From JAHEYG01 sp044229775 (GTDB lineage Bacteria > Bacteroidota > Bacteroidia > B-17B0 > Aurantibacillaceae), in NCBI GenBank assembly GCA_044229775.1, contig JBGASH010000002.1, forward strand, positions 1 to 64,000: a DNA stretch of 64,000 nucleotides. Reading direction: 5' to 3'. The position numbers and the translations under genes are program-made. Under the pieces are notes generated by a model. That model ran no database searches. It saw nothing but the letters and a program-made list of their open reading frames with translations, and was not told where the DNA came from. Below, one piece after another: positions 51,843-60,664 of the stretch. The stretch's first letter is position 1, and each line of letters starts with the position of its first letter.

Positions 51843-52927
51843 TTACTCGTGCTGGTTTAAAACATTATGTCCCCCTTCGAGTAAATATTTATCGCGCTTA
51901 AAGATCTCAAGATCGCTTGCCACCATCTCTTTGCATAATTGCTGAACGGTTCTTTTGGCAACCCATCCTAATTTTGTTTTGGCTTTAGTAGCATCGCCAA
52001 CCAAAAGATCAACTTCGGCCGGTCTGAAATATTTTTCGTCGATCTCAATAACGGTTTTTCCGGTAGCTTTGTTAATGCCTTTTTCACTCGCGTCTTTGCC
52101 TTTCCACTCTATGGTTATTCCTACTTCGGCAAAAGCGAGCTCAATGAATTTACGAACGGTGATCTTAACACCGGTAGCTAAAACAAAATCATCGGGTTCT
52201 TTTTGCTGCATCATCATCCACATACCCTCTACGTAATCCTGGGCATGTCCCCAATCACGCTCGGCATCAATGTTACCCATAAATAATTTTTCCTGCATTC
52301 CTAAACTTATTTTTGCGGCGGCACGGGTGATCTTGCGGGTAACAAATGTTTCACCTCTAACCGGACTTTCGTGATTAAATAAAATACCATTGCAGGCAAA
52401 CATGCCGTAAGCTTCGCGGTAATTTTTAGTGATCCAATATGCGTAAACTTTTGCGACACCGTAGGGACTGCGTGGATAAAAAGGCGTTGTTTTTTGTGGA
52501 ACTTCCTGTACCAATCCAAACATTTCGATGTACCTGCTTGATAAAACGCTGTTTTCTTTTCCAAACCTAAAATGCGTATGGCTTCTAAGATCCTTAAAGC
52601 GCCTATAGCATCGGCATTGGCCGTATATTCGGGAGTTTCAAAACTAACTTTAACGTGACTTTGTGCTGCCAGGTTGTAAATTTCATCGGGTTGTACCTCC
52701 TGAACAATTCGTATAAGGTTGGTACTATCGGTAAGGTCGCCGTAATGCAGTTTAAACTGTACGTTCTTTTCGTGAAGATCGTGATATAAATGATCGATAC
52801 GATCGGTATTGAACATTGAACTGCGGCGCTTTACCCCGTGAACTTCGTAACCTTTATTCAATAAAAACTCAGCTAAATAAGCACCGTCTTGTCCGGTAAC
52901 ACCTGTAATTAAAGCAACTTTTGGCAT
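51843..52927 (-). pseudogene. gmd: GDP-mannose 4,6-dehydratase, frameshifted at the catalytic Glu
   Basis: Makes GDP-4-keto-6-deoxy-D-mannose for GDP-fucose. The first frame from ATG 52927 has PKVALITGVTGQDGAYLAEF, GVKRRSSMFNTDRIDHLY and FYQAGTSK. At about 52525 the frame changes, and the second frame (52523-51843) continues MFGLVQEVPQK, PFYPRSPYGVAKVYAYW and RDWGHAQDYVEGMW. In the family the junction reads TSEMFG; a missing G turns TCG-GAA-ATG into TCGAAATG and removes the catalytic Glu. The rest, including the Tyr/Lys pair, looks intact. Confidence 0.85.
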
Positions 52928-53020
52928 ATTAAAAATTATGAGCCTTTTATGGGCTAGTGTAAAGAGCAATATTACGAAATTTTAACGAAAAACAGGCAGC
53001 TAAATACTCAATAATTTTAG

Positions 53021-53028
53021 TAGATTTG
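53021..53028 (+). promoter_or_regulatory. -7 box of the DUF3098 gene
   Basis: TAGATTTG matches TAnnTTTG, 30 nt before the ATG at 53059. No clear -33 TTG. Confidence 0.5.
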
Positions 53029-53058
53029 CATTGAATAAAGGGAATTAAATTCAGTTTT

Positions 53059-53295
53059 ATGAAGACCACATTTTCAAAGCAAAATTACCTCATTTTTTTG
53101 GCCGGTTTAGGCTTGATCGCACTGGGTTATATTTTAATGATCGGCGGTGGAAGTGATGATCCCAATGTGTTTAACCCATCTGTTTTTGACGCGCAGCGCA
53201 TAACCATAGCTCCTATGGTTTGTTTATTAGGTTTTGTGGTTGTAATTGTAGGTATTATGTGGCGATCTAAAAAAACCGAAAGTGAAACCAAATAA
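53059..53295 (+). CDS. DUF3098 small membrane protein
   Basis: A 78-residue protein with two membrane helices (NYLIFLAGLGLIALGYILMI and APMVCLLGFVVVIVGIMW) and the loop GGGSDDPNVFNPSVFDAQRI, typical of DUF3098 in Bacteroidetes. Usually encoded just before uppP, as here, so a role near undecaprenyl-phosphate recycling or cell division is possible but not shown. Confidence 0.87.
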   Translation: MKTTFSKQNYLIFLAGLGLIALGYILMIGGGSDDPNVFNPSVFDAQRITIAPMVCLLGFVVVIVGIMWRSKKTESETK

Positions 53296-53300
53296 TTATT

Positions 53301-53732
53301 TTGTCAGAACCTTTATCATCTTCATCCAAACCTGTAACGCCTCCTAAAAAAGGAAGGGGAATACGAAAATTCTTGCTCATCAGTTTATTGATCCTGGCAT
53401 TAGCCGGAACGGCTTATTATTTTATTTGCGGATTAACTTACAGCGAAGGTTCGCGTTCGGGTGTTTTGATCAAGATCTCAAAACGCGGTTATTTTTTTAA
53501 AACCTACGAAGGCGAATTATATATTGGCGGTTTTAGCGAAGGAGCCGGTGCCATGCTGGTGGCCCCACAGATTTTTCACTTTTCGGTTTTTCGTTCTGAT
53601 GAGGCTATCTACAAACAATTGGAACAAAAACAAGGCGACAGAATAGTAATTGAATACAAACAGGTATTTAAAAATTTTTTCTGGCAGGGTGATACCGATT
53701 ATTTTATTTATAGCGTTAAAGAGGTAAAATAG
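53301..53732 (+). CDS. Single-pass membrane protein between DUF3098 and uppP
   Basis: A 143-residue protein with a proline/Ser-rich cytoplasmic start, one membrane helix (FLLISLLILALAGTAYYFI) and a periplasmic beta domain (YSEGSRSGVLIKISKRGYFF, YEGELYIGGF). The same context is common in Bacteroidetes, but I know no function. Likely TTG start at 53301, 5 bp after DUF3098; 4 bp before uppP. Confidence 0.72.
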   Translation: MSEPLSSSSKPVTPPKKGRGIRKFLLISLLILALAGTAYYFICGLTYSEGSRSGVLIKISKRGYFFKTYEGELYIGGFSEGAGAMLVAPQIFHFSVFRSDEAIYKQLEQKQGDRIVIEYKQVFKNFFWQGDTDYFIYSVKEVK

Positions 53733-53736
53733 ATCT

Positions 53737-54531
53737 ATGAGTTATTGGGACGCATTGCTTATTGCCATCATTGAAGGATTAACCGAATTCTTGCCTGTTT
53801 CTTCTACAGGGCATATGATGATCACTACAGCGTTACTGGGCTTGGAAGCAACACCGTTTGTAAAATTGTTTACCATTTGTATTCAGCTGGGCGCTATTTT
53901 ATCGGTGGTTGTGATGTACTTCAAACGGTTTTTTAAATCGATAAATTTTTATTTGAAATTAATTATCGCTTTTATTCCAGCCGCCATCGCGGGAATATTA
54001 TTAGGAGATTACATTGACGCGGCTCTGGAAAATGTTTTTGGAGTTGCTGTAGCACTTTTTGTTGGAGGAATAATTTTATTGTTTGTAGATAAATGGTTTT
54101 CGAAGAACAGTTTGGATGATGAGGAAGCTATTTCGTTTGCCAAAGCGTTCAAAATAGGATTATTTCAGTGCCTTGCGCTTTTTCCTGGCGTTAGTCGTAG
54201 CGGTGCCACTATTATAGGCGGAATGACACAAAAACTGACGCGTAAGAACGCCGCCGAATTTTCTTTTTTTCTGGCTGTTCCAACCATGTTTGCCGCTACC
54301 GCTAAAAAATTGTTGGATTTTTATAAGGAGGGAATTAGCTTAAGTGGGAATGAAATTTCACTGTTGGTTTTTGGAAACGTGGTGGCATTTGTAGTAGCTC
54401 TGCTTGCTATTAAGTTTTTCATAAACATGCTCAATAAAAATGGTTTCCGTGGTTTTGGTTGGTATAGAATAATAGTGGGGGCGATCCTCATCATTTTATA
54501 TTTACTCAAAGTTCCATTGAATGTTGTTTAA
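53737..54531 (+). CDS. uppP: Undecaprenyl-diphosphatase
   Basis: Dephosphorylates undecaprenyl diphosphate so the carrier lipid can be reused in cell-wall and polysaccharide synthesis; also gives bacitracin resistance. The 264-residue polytopic protein shows both catalytic motifs: IEGLTEFLPVSSTGHM near the start and LFPGVSRSGATI (about 146-160). Last gene of the DUF3098 group, followed by a nonamer-repeat element. Confidence 0.95.
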   Translation: MSYWDALLIAIIEGLTEFLPVSSTGHMMITTALLGLEATPFVKLFTICIQLGAILSVVVMYFKRFFKSINFYLKLIIAFIPAAIAGILLGDYIDAALENVFGVAVALFVGGIILLFVDKWFSKNSLDDEEAISFAKAFKIGLFQCLALFPGVSRSGATIIGGMTQKLTRKNAAEFSFFLAVPTMFAATAKKLLDFYKEGISLSGNEISLLVFGNVVAFVVALLAIKFFINMLNKNGFRGFGWYRIIVGAILIILYLLKVPLNVV

Positions 54532-54534
54532 TTT

Positions 54535-54607
54535 TTTCTCGCAGGGGCGCAGGGTACGCTAAGTTATCCTAAAAAACCTCTGCGAACTTTGCGACTCTTC
54601 GCGAAAC
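54535..54607. repeat. Nonamer inverted-repeat element between uppP and truB
   Basis: Left arm 54538-54563 (units near TCGCAGGGG, CGCAGGGTA) and right arm 54577-54607 (CCTCTGCGA, ACTTTGCGA, CTCTTCGCG) are inverse with a loop of about 13 nt. It starts right after the uppP stop and ends 3 nt before the truB ATG. It lacks the 38-nt module seen near asd. Confidence 0.55.
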
Positions 54608-54610
54608 CAA

Positions 54611-55312
54611 ATGCATAATTTTTACAACGGCGAAATAATCCTTATTAATAAACCTCTTACCTGGACTTCTTTCCAGGCAGTCAATAAATTAAAACACGGC
54701 TTAAAAAAGCACCCTTCGTTGTTTATCGATAATAAATTTGTGCACCTTAAAATAGGTCACGCCGGCACACTTGATCCTTTAGCAACCGGACTTCTCATCA
54801 TTTGTACCGGAAAAAAAACAAAGGAGATCCAATCGTTTCAGGATCAGAAAAAAGAATATACCGGTACGTTTTTTATTGGCGCTACCACGCCTTGTTTTGA
54901 TCTTGAGAAAGCAATTGACTTTACTTTTCCTACCGAACATATTACAGAGGAAATGATTGAAGAAGCGGCTAAAAAATTTACTGGAACTCAAATGCAAACT
55001 CCGCCTTTGTATAGTGCCGTTAGAGTAGAAGGCGAAAGGGCATATGATATTGCACGTGCCGGAGGAACGGTAGAGCTTAAGGCAAAGCCTATAGAAATCT
55101 CTGAATTCGAAATAACCGGGATAAGTTTACCAGAAGTACACTTTAGAATTGTTTGCAGTAAGGGAACCTATATTAGAAGCATTGCCCGCGACTTTGGATT
55201 AGAATTGAAAAGCGGAGCGCATTTAACGGCCTTGTGCCGTACTAAAATAGGTGAATACACTTTGGAAAATGCCGTTAGTCCCGAGGAGTTTTTAAAACAC
55301 CTTATGGTTTAA
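54611..55312 (+). CDS. truB: tRNA pseudouridine(55) synthase
   Basis: Converts U55 to pseudouridine in the T-loop of tRNAs. The 233 residues match TruB. KPLTWTSFQAVNKLK, then GHAGTLDPLATGLLIIC with the catalytic Asp, YTGTFFIGATTPCFDLE, and CSKGTYIRSIARDFG. Starts at the ATG at 54611, directly after the repeat element. Its last 11 bp overlap the convergent lipoprotein gene. Confidence 0.95.
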   Translation: MHNFYNGEIILINKPLTWTSFQAVNKLKHGLKKHPSLFIDNKFVHLKIGHAGTLDPLATGLLIICTGKKTKEIQSFQDQKKEYTGTFFIGATTPCFDLEKAIDFTFPTEHITEEMIEEAAKKFTGTQMQTPPLYSAVRVEGERAYDIARAGGTVELKAKPIEISEFEITGISLPEVHFRIVCSKGTYIRSIARDFGLELKSGAHLTALCRTKIGEYTLENAVSPEEFLKHLMV

Positions 55313-56057
55313 TGATCACATTCATTTTTTGAAAGTGATAACCGCTTTGAAACTTAAAGGTTTTATTACCGAATAATTGAAAATTGTTTTTTCGGAATTC
55401 GATCACGATCTGGCCATTATTTGTTGAGTTGAGCGCGCTAAGTTCGGTTGGCGAAAAACTAACGGTGGTAACACCACTACCTAATTCTTTAAGCGTTGTA
55501 GAATTGGTAAGATCGCTAATGTAAATGGAAATTTCGTCGGCACCGCTAACGCCATTCAGATCAAACGTAGTGTTTTGTCCTTTGTGAATGGTATCGGTCA
55601 AGCCGGTATAGCCGGTGAACAAAGGGAAAGGGGCGCCGTTACTGTAATTAATGGCCGGAACACTTCCGGCGCCTGTAACCACCCAATTATGATCTAAACC
55701 AAAGGAAGTATTGGTGCTGTCTTTATAATAGATCATGCCTCCTGTATTGATTAATTTTAAAGTAACCCCACTTATAGAAACAGTACCGCCATTTAAAGTA
55801 GTGCCCGAAATGGCGCTGTTGCCCGCCATTGGTACCGACGAAAACATAGCGGTAGTAATTCCCCCACCCGGAGTTAAAGTAGCAGAACCTGTATTTAGTA
55901 ACGACCACTGAAAAGACGTGAGAACACCATAATAAATATTTTTATTAGCGGCTGGCGAACTGGTAGTATTATCGGGGGTAGGATTAGCGGTATCTTTTTT
56001 GCAAGATGAAAAAACAAAAGCGAAGGTGAAAAACACTATGAGCTTAGAGATATTCAT
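55302..56057 (-). CDS. Lipoprotein, twin of the upstream gene
   Basis: A 251-residue lipoprotein (lipobox FAFVFSSCKKD, then a Thr/Pro/Asn-rich tether). The mature domain is beta-rich and aligns by eye with the protein encoded just upstream: IYYGVLT, VSISGVTL, SGADEISIYISDLTN, TVSFSPTELSAL and a closing GYHFQKMNVI. I recognise no family. Its start overlaps the stop of its twin by 1 bp, so the two are coupled. Confidence 0.72.
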   Translation of the reverse strand: MNISKLIVFFTFAFVFSSCKKDTANPTPDNTTSSPAANKNIYYGVLTSFQWSLLNTGSATLTPGGGITTAMFSSVPMAGNSAISGTTLNGGTVSISGVTLKLINTGGMIYYKDSTNTSFGLDHNWVVTGAGSVPAINYSNGAPFPLFTGYTGLTDTIHKGQNTTFDLNGVSGADEISIYISDLTNSTTLKELGSGVTTVSFSPTELSALNSTNNGQIVIEFRKNNFQLFGNKTFKFQSGYHFQKMNVIIKP

Positions 56058-56824
56058 TAAATGATACTCACATTATATTTTTCCATTTTATAACCTAACC
56101 TGAATTTATATTTTTTTCCGTTAAAGGTCTCGTAAAAGGTTTTGTAACAAGTGATCACTATTACACCTGTTGGAGTAGCGGAAAGATGACTTAATTCATA
56201 CAAACTAAAAGATACCGTTTTCGCTTGTGTACTCACGTTTTTGGTGGGCGTATTTGTTAAGCGATCGGTAATAAATATTTCTACCTCATCGGCATTAGTG
56301 ATATCGGCCAATTTTAATAATAAAATAGATTTTGTGTTAACGGTATCCGGTAACAAACTGTATCCTAAATAATCTGGAAAAGCCGCTTCCATTTTGTAAC
56401 TGAAAGGTTTTACATCATCGGCTCCGCTAATGGAACACAAATAGGTCGACTGCAAAAAATTATTTAATGGCGCTTCATAATAGGTAACACCATCCTTTGT
56501 GGTTTTATTAAGCCAAATATTATTAATGCTTACGGCCCCAACATCCTGCGAAGTAGAACCAATAACGTTATTCGCAATTAAGGGACTAGCCGAAAAAAGC
56601 GCCTGTAATTCACCGGTGGGATTGGATAACGATCCATCATCAAGCAATACGTTTTTGCTTACCGTCATAACCCCGTAATAAATGGGCGCTTTGGATTGTT
56701 GAGTGTTGGAACTCGAAATAATATCAGGCCCTGAATTTTTACAGGAAAATAAGAATACCAAAGCAACAAATAGTATTAGATGCACGGCCCTCTCTCTAAA
56801 ATATGTCGATCGTTCTTTTTTCAA
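56057..56824 (-). CDS. Lipoprotein, first of a tandem pair
   Basis: A 255-residue lipoprotein (LFVALVFLFSCKNSG). It shares IYYGVMT, VSINNIWL, TNADEVEIFITDRLTN, TVSFSLYELSHL and GYKMEKYNVSII with its downstream neighbour, showing a tandem duplication with strong divergence. Function unknown. A TAATTTTG box lies 17 nt before the ATG at 56824. Confidence 0.72.
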   Translation of the reverse strand: MKKERSTYFRERAVHLILFVALVFLFSCKNSGPDIISSSNTQQSKAPIYYGVMTVSKNVLLDDGSLSNPTGELQALFSASPLIANNVIGSTSQDVGAVSINNIWLNKTTKDGVTYYEAPLNNFLQSTYLCSISGADDVKPFSYKMEAAFPDYLGYSLLPDTVNTKSILLLKLADITNADEVEIFITDRLTNTPTKNVSTQAKTVSFSLYELSHLSATPTGVIVITCYKTFYETFNGKKYKFRLGYKMEKYNVSII

Positions 56825-56840
56825 GTCAAAGGATAGATGG

Positions 56841-56848
56841 CAAAATTA
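56841..56848 (-). promoter_or_regulatory. -7 box of the twin lipoprotein operon
   Basis: TAATTTTG on the minus strand, ending 16 nt before the ATG at 56824. Confidence 0.5.
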
Positions 56849-57011
56849 CGTAAAAAAGCCCTTTATTTTATACTCAAATTATTTCTCTGAGCCGGCTTAA
56901 CCCCATTAGGGGGACTTAATTAGTAATAAACTTAATTAATTTACGCAATATAAACAATACAGTATTCATCATTTAGGGTTATTTAAGGGTTCTTTATCCC
57001 AATAAATCCCC
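56849..57011. other. Divergent gap with a paired direct repeat
   Basis: Between two facing-away promoters lies ACTTAATTA twice (56914-56922 and 56930-56938, 16 bp apart) and a short CCCC-ATTA-GGGG hairpin (56901-56912). This could be a regulator site; nothing else is seen. Confidence 0.3.
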
Positions 57012-57019
57012 TAAATTTG
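57012..57019 (+). promoter_or_regulatory. -7 box of the nucleotidyltransferase operon
   Basis: TAAATTTG, 22 nt before the ATG at 57042, matches TAnnTTTG. Confidence 0.5.
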
Positions 57020-57041
57020 TGTTCAATAGCTATAGAAAACT

Positions 57042-58052
57042 ATGCAGATCATCATTCCAATGGCGGGTAAAGGTAAACGCATGCGCCCGCATACTTTAAC
57101 TGTTCCAAAACCTTTAATTGCTGTGGCCGGAAAACCAATAGTTCAACGCCTTGTGGAAGATATTACCAAAGTGTGCGGACAAAAAGTAAATGAGATCGCC
57201 TTTGTGATCGGTCCTGATTTTGGAAAAGAAGTGGAACAAAGTTTGATCAAAATTGCCGAAGGTCAGGGTGCAAAAGGAAGCATTTATTATCAGGAAAAAG
57301 CTTTAGGAACCGCTCACGCGATTATGTGCGCCAAAGATGCCATTAAGGGAAAAACAGTTGTGGCTTTTGCTGATACGTTATTTAAAGCCGATTTTGTTAT
57401 GGATACCGAAAAGGAAGGGGTTATTTGGGTACAAAAAATTGATGATCCCCGTCAGTTTGGAGTAGTTAAGTTGAACGAGAAGGGCGTGATAACCGATTTT
57501 GTAGAAAAGCCGGCCAACTTTGTAAGTGATCTGGCCATTATTGGCATTTATTATTTTAAAGACGGCGATTATCTGAAAAAAGAATTGCAACATTTACTGG
57601 ATAATGATATAAAAGAAAAGGGCGAGTATCAACTTACCAACGCGCTCGAAAACATGAAAGCAAAAGGTACCGCTTTTTTTCCGGGTAAGGTTACCGAGTG
57701 GTTGGATTGCGGCAATAAAGACGCCACAGTTTATACCAATCAGCGTTTGTTGGAATTTGATAAAGGAAAACCCGGACTAAAAGGAAAAACGATCAGCATC
57801 GAAAACAGTATTGTGATAGAACCATGTTACATTGGAGATAATGTTAAGATCACTAATTCTATTATTGGTCCGCACGCGAGTATTGGCGCCAACTCGGTTG
57901 CCGATAATTCCATTATAAAGAATTCAATTATTCAGGCTTCCTGCAAAATAAGTTCGGCAACTATTTCTAATAGTATGATGGGCGAGGGTGCTGAAGTTAA
58001 AGGCAAGGCACTCGATTTAAGCATTAGCGATTACACACAGATCATTGCGTAA
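57042..58052 (+). CDS. Sugar-phosphate nucleotidyltransferase with left-handed beta-helix tail
   Basis: Makes an NDP-sugar from NTP and a sugar 1-phosphate. The 336 residues start with MQIIIPMAGKGKRMRPHTLTVPKPLIAVAGKPIV, the RmlA/GlmU-type signature. They end with hexapeptide repeats (IEPCYIGDNVKITNSIIGPHASIGANS), which often add oligomerisation or acetyltransferase activity. Which sugar is used (glucose, mannose or GlcNAc) cannot be decided here. Its stop overlaps the TPR gene by 8 bp. Confidence 0.9.
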   Translation: MQIIIPMAGKGKRMRPHTLTVPKPLIAVAGKPIVQRLVEDITKVCGQKVNEIAFVIGPDFGKEVEQSLIKIAEGQGAKGSIYYQEKALGTAHAIMCAKDAIKGKTVVAFADTLFKADFVMDTEKEGVIWVQKIDDPRQFGVVKLNEKGVITDFVEKPANFVSDLAIIGIYYFKDGDYLKKELQHLLDNDIKEKGEYQLTNALENMKAKGTAFFPGKVTEWLDCGNKDATVYTNQRLLEFDKGKPGLKGKTISIENSIVIEPCYIGDNVKITNSIIGPHASIGANSVADNSIIKNSIIQASCKISSATISNSMMGEGAEVKGKALDLSISDYTQIIA

Positions 58053-59790
58053 AGGAATACCATACTGCATTTCAATGATCGCGCTTACGCTTTTTATGTC
58101 GGGCGCGGTGCCTGGCTATTCGCAATTTTGGAAAAAAAGAAAAAAGCATAAAACAGAAGAGCTTAGTGAAACCGATAGAAGAAGACTTGAAAACCTTTAT
58201 ATAGACGGATGTAAAGAACGTCTAGCCGGAAGAACAGAAAGCGCCATGAAATATTTCAGAGAATGTGAGCGCATGGACCCTAACAATATTCCAGTTAAAT
58301 ACGAATTGTCAAACCTGTTACGATACGAGGAAAAAATTGAGGAATCAACCGTTTTGGCGAAACAATGTGTTGAGGCTAATCCAAAAAATCAGTGGTATCA
58401 TTTAGCTTATATTGAGTGTTTGCATATAAAACGGCAGTACGAACAGGCGGCAGAGCAATACGAAAAACTGGTAAAATATTTTCCCGAAAAAAGCGAATAT
58501 TTTGAATCAATGGCCATTGAATACGCGTTGGCCAGGAATTATTCGCGGTCGTTTAAAATTTATGACGAACTCGAAAAACGTTTTGGCACCAACGAAACAT
58601 TTACGCTTAACAAGATCAAACTTTTAAAAGAACAAAAAAAATACAGTGAGTCGGAGGCCGAATTAAAAAAGCTGATACAAACCAATAAAGATGAACCCAG
58701 GTATTATACTTATTTGGCCGAATTTTATGAGGACATGAATCAGTTTGAAAAAGCGAAAGAAGTGTATGATAAGATCCTGGGTATTGATCCGGGTAATCCA
58801 ACGGTACATTTAGCATTGGCCAATTATTATAAGGACCAGAATAAGCCTGAGGAGTCGCACAATGAATTAAAAATTGCTTACGCTAATCCTGATCTGGATA
58901 TAGAGACCAAAACAAAAATATTGATCTCTTATTATTCGATTTCGGAGCAATATCCCGAGTATACAGCAAAGGGATATGAATTGTGTGAGATCATGCTCAA
59001 GGTTCATCCTGCCTCACCCGAAGCACACAGCATGTACGCCGAATTTTTGTTGCGAGATAAAAGAATACAAGAAGCACGCGATCATTATTTAATAGCCGCT
59101 AATAACGATAAGAGCCGCTACGCCATATGGGGACAATTACTGGCAGTTGAATCTTTACTTAATCAAAATGATTCGTTGGAAAAACACAGCGCCATGGCCA
59201 TTGAATTATTTCCAACGCAACCAAAGTGTTATTTGTATAACGGGCTCTCTAACCTGGTTCTTAAAAATTATAAGAAAGCGGCGCAATCGTTGAACGACGG
59301 CCTCGAATTTGTTTACGACGATAAACCCATGATGCTTGACTTTTACAAATTTTTAGGAGAGGCGTATAATAATTTAAAGGATTACGAGCGATCGGATAAG
59401 GCTTTTGACGACGCGCTTAAAGTGGATCCGGATAACGTGGACGTGTTGAACAATTACAGTTATTATTTATCGTTACGAAAAGAAAAGCTGGACAAGGCCG
59501 AAAAATTATCGAAGCGCAGTAATGAAATTTCTCATGATAATCCGCGATACAACGATACCTATGGATGGATCTTATACCAACAAGGTAAATTTAAGGACGC
59601 TGAGGAATGGCTCGAACGTGCCGCAAAAAAAGCCGGTAAAAATCCAGTGATACTGGAGCATTATGGTGATGTGTTATTTAAACTTGGCAAACCCCAAGAC
59701 GCACTTAAACAATGGAACCAGGCAAAGGAGGCCGGTGGCAATTCGGAATCGCTTTTAAAAAAGATCAACGACAAAAAACTAAGTGATTAA
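58045..59790 (+). CDS. Secreted TPR protein
   Basis: A 581-residue exported protein with about ten tetratricopeptide repeats, for example GRTESAMKYFRECERMDPNN, GDKSFEKAK-like YDKILGIDPGNPTVHLALAN and YERSDKAFDDALKVDPDN. The signal peptide (LTLFMSGAVPGYSQ) follows either the TTG at 58045 or the ATG at 58075. The repeats suggest a periplasmic scaffold. Part of nucleotidyltransferase-TPR-DUF4292-envC, an order seen in other Bacteroidetes; its 3' end overlaps the DUF4292 gene by 8 bp. Confidence 0.83.
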   Translation: MRKGIPYCISMIALTLFMSGAVPGYSQFWKKRKKHKTEELSETDRRRLENLYIDGCKERLAGRTESAMKYFRECERMDPNNIPVKYELSNLLRYEEKIEESTVLAKQCVEANPKNQWYHLAYIECLHIKRQYEQAAEQYEKLVKYFPEKSEYFESMAIEYALARNYSRSFKIYDELEKRFGTNETFTLNKIKLLKEQKKYSESEAELKKLIQTNKDEPRYYTYLAEFYEDMNQFEKAKEVYDKILGIDPGNPTVHLALANYYKDQNKPEESHNELKIAYANPDLDIETKTKILISYYSISEQYPEYTAKGYELCEIMLKVHPASPEAHSMYAEFLLRDKRIQEARDHYLIAANNDKSRYAIWGQLLAVESLLNQNDSLEKHSAMAIELFPTQPKCYLYNGLSNLVLKNYKKAAQSLNDGLEFVYDDKPMMLDFYKFLGEAYNNLKDYERSDKAFDDALKVDPDNVDVLNNYSYYLSLRKEKLDKAEKLSKRSNEISHDNPRYNDTYGWILYQQGKFKDAEEWLERAAKKAGKNPVILEHYGDVLFKLGKPQDALKQWNQAKEAGGNSESLLKKINDKKLSD

Positions 59791-60664
59791 AAATAGTTTT
59801 AAATACATACTAATTCTTGCCGCTTGTTACTTGACATTTGCGGTAATAACTTCGTGCAAAACAAAAAAGAAAATTCAGAAGACAGAGGTGGTGACCGATT
59901 CGCTGGCGGGAAAATGCCGGTTGGATTACAAAAATTCGAAAGCGCTTATAAAAAACCTAAAAGAAAATGCCTTCGATTATACCTGGATCTACGCCAAAGC
60001 AAACGTGAACGCTAAAGTTGATAGCGAAGAGAACTCTTTTGATATCCGGGTAAGGGGAAAAAAAGACAGCGCCATTTTAATTACCATTCAGGCTTTATCA
60101 CTGGTTGATGTGGCTAAGGTTTTAATCACCCGCGACTCTGTTAAAATGGTAATATATGTTAAAAAGCAATACTTTAAGGGCGACTTCAATTACATCAATG
60201 AGCTGTTACACGCCGATCTGGATTTTGATATGTTGCAAGCGGTTTTATTTGGAAACAGCGCCGAGTTTTATGATGAGGATGAAACCAAACTAAAGCCTGT
60301 AACCGATCGCACCAATTGCCGTTATTTATTAAGTACCGAACGTAAAAAGCGATTAAGAAGAATTAACCAGGGTGATCAGATCAAAAAATCCCTGCAAACC
60401 ATGACGATCAATCCGGATACCTGGAAAATTTTGAAAAACGAATTTATTGATGTGGAGACCAATCGCATGTTCACTGCCCACTACGATAATTTTAACGCAA
60501 AAGATTCGGTTTATGCACCACACGATGTTAATATTGATATAAGTGCCGAAAAGAAAGTGAACCTTAAAATTGAGTATGTTCGTATAGAGAAAAACCAGGT
60601 ACAAAAGCTTAGTTTAAACATACCGCATAAGTATGACCCGATACAGGTTAAGAAACCTAAATAA
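59783..60664 (+). CDS. DUF4292 lipoprotein
   Basis: A 293-residue lipoprotein (lipobox TFAVITSCKTKKK). DUF4292 resembles LolA/LolB-like folds in length and strand pattern; NAFDYTWIYAKANVNAKVD and IRVRGKKDSAILITIQAL are visible. It may bind lipid or lipoprotein, but this is inferred from fold similarity. Its start overlaps the TPR gene and its end overlaps envC by 32 bp, so the three are tightly coupled. Confidence 0.85.
   Translation: MIKNSFKYILILAACYLTFAVITSCKTKKKIQKTEVVTDSLAGKCRLDYKNSKALIKNLKENAFDYTWIYAKANVNAKVDSEENSFDIRVRGKKDSAILITIQALSLVDVAKVLITRDSVKMVIYVKKQYFKGDFNYINELLHADLDFDMLQAVLFGNSAEFYDEDETKLKPVTDRTNCRYLLSTERKKRLRRINQGDQIKKSLQTMTINPDTWKILKNEFIDVETNRMFTAHYDNFNAKDSVYAPHDVNIDISAEKKVNLKIEYVRIEKNQVQKLSLNIPHKYDPIQVKKPK

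Noticed and set aside
52505..52545. Programmed frameshift in gmd
   Set aside because: TCGAAATG has no slippery heptamer and the catalytic Glu would be lost; a one-base deletion or error explains it better.
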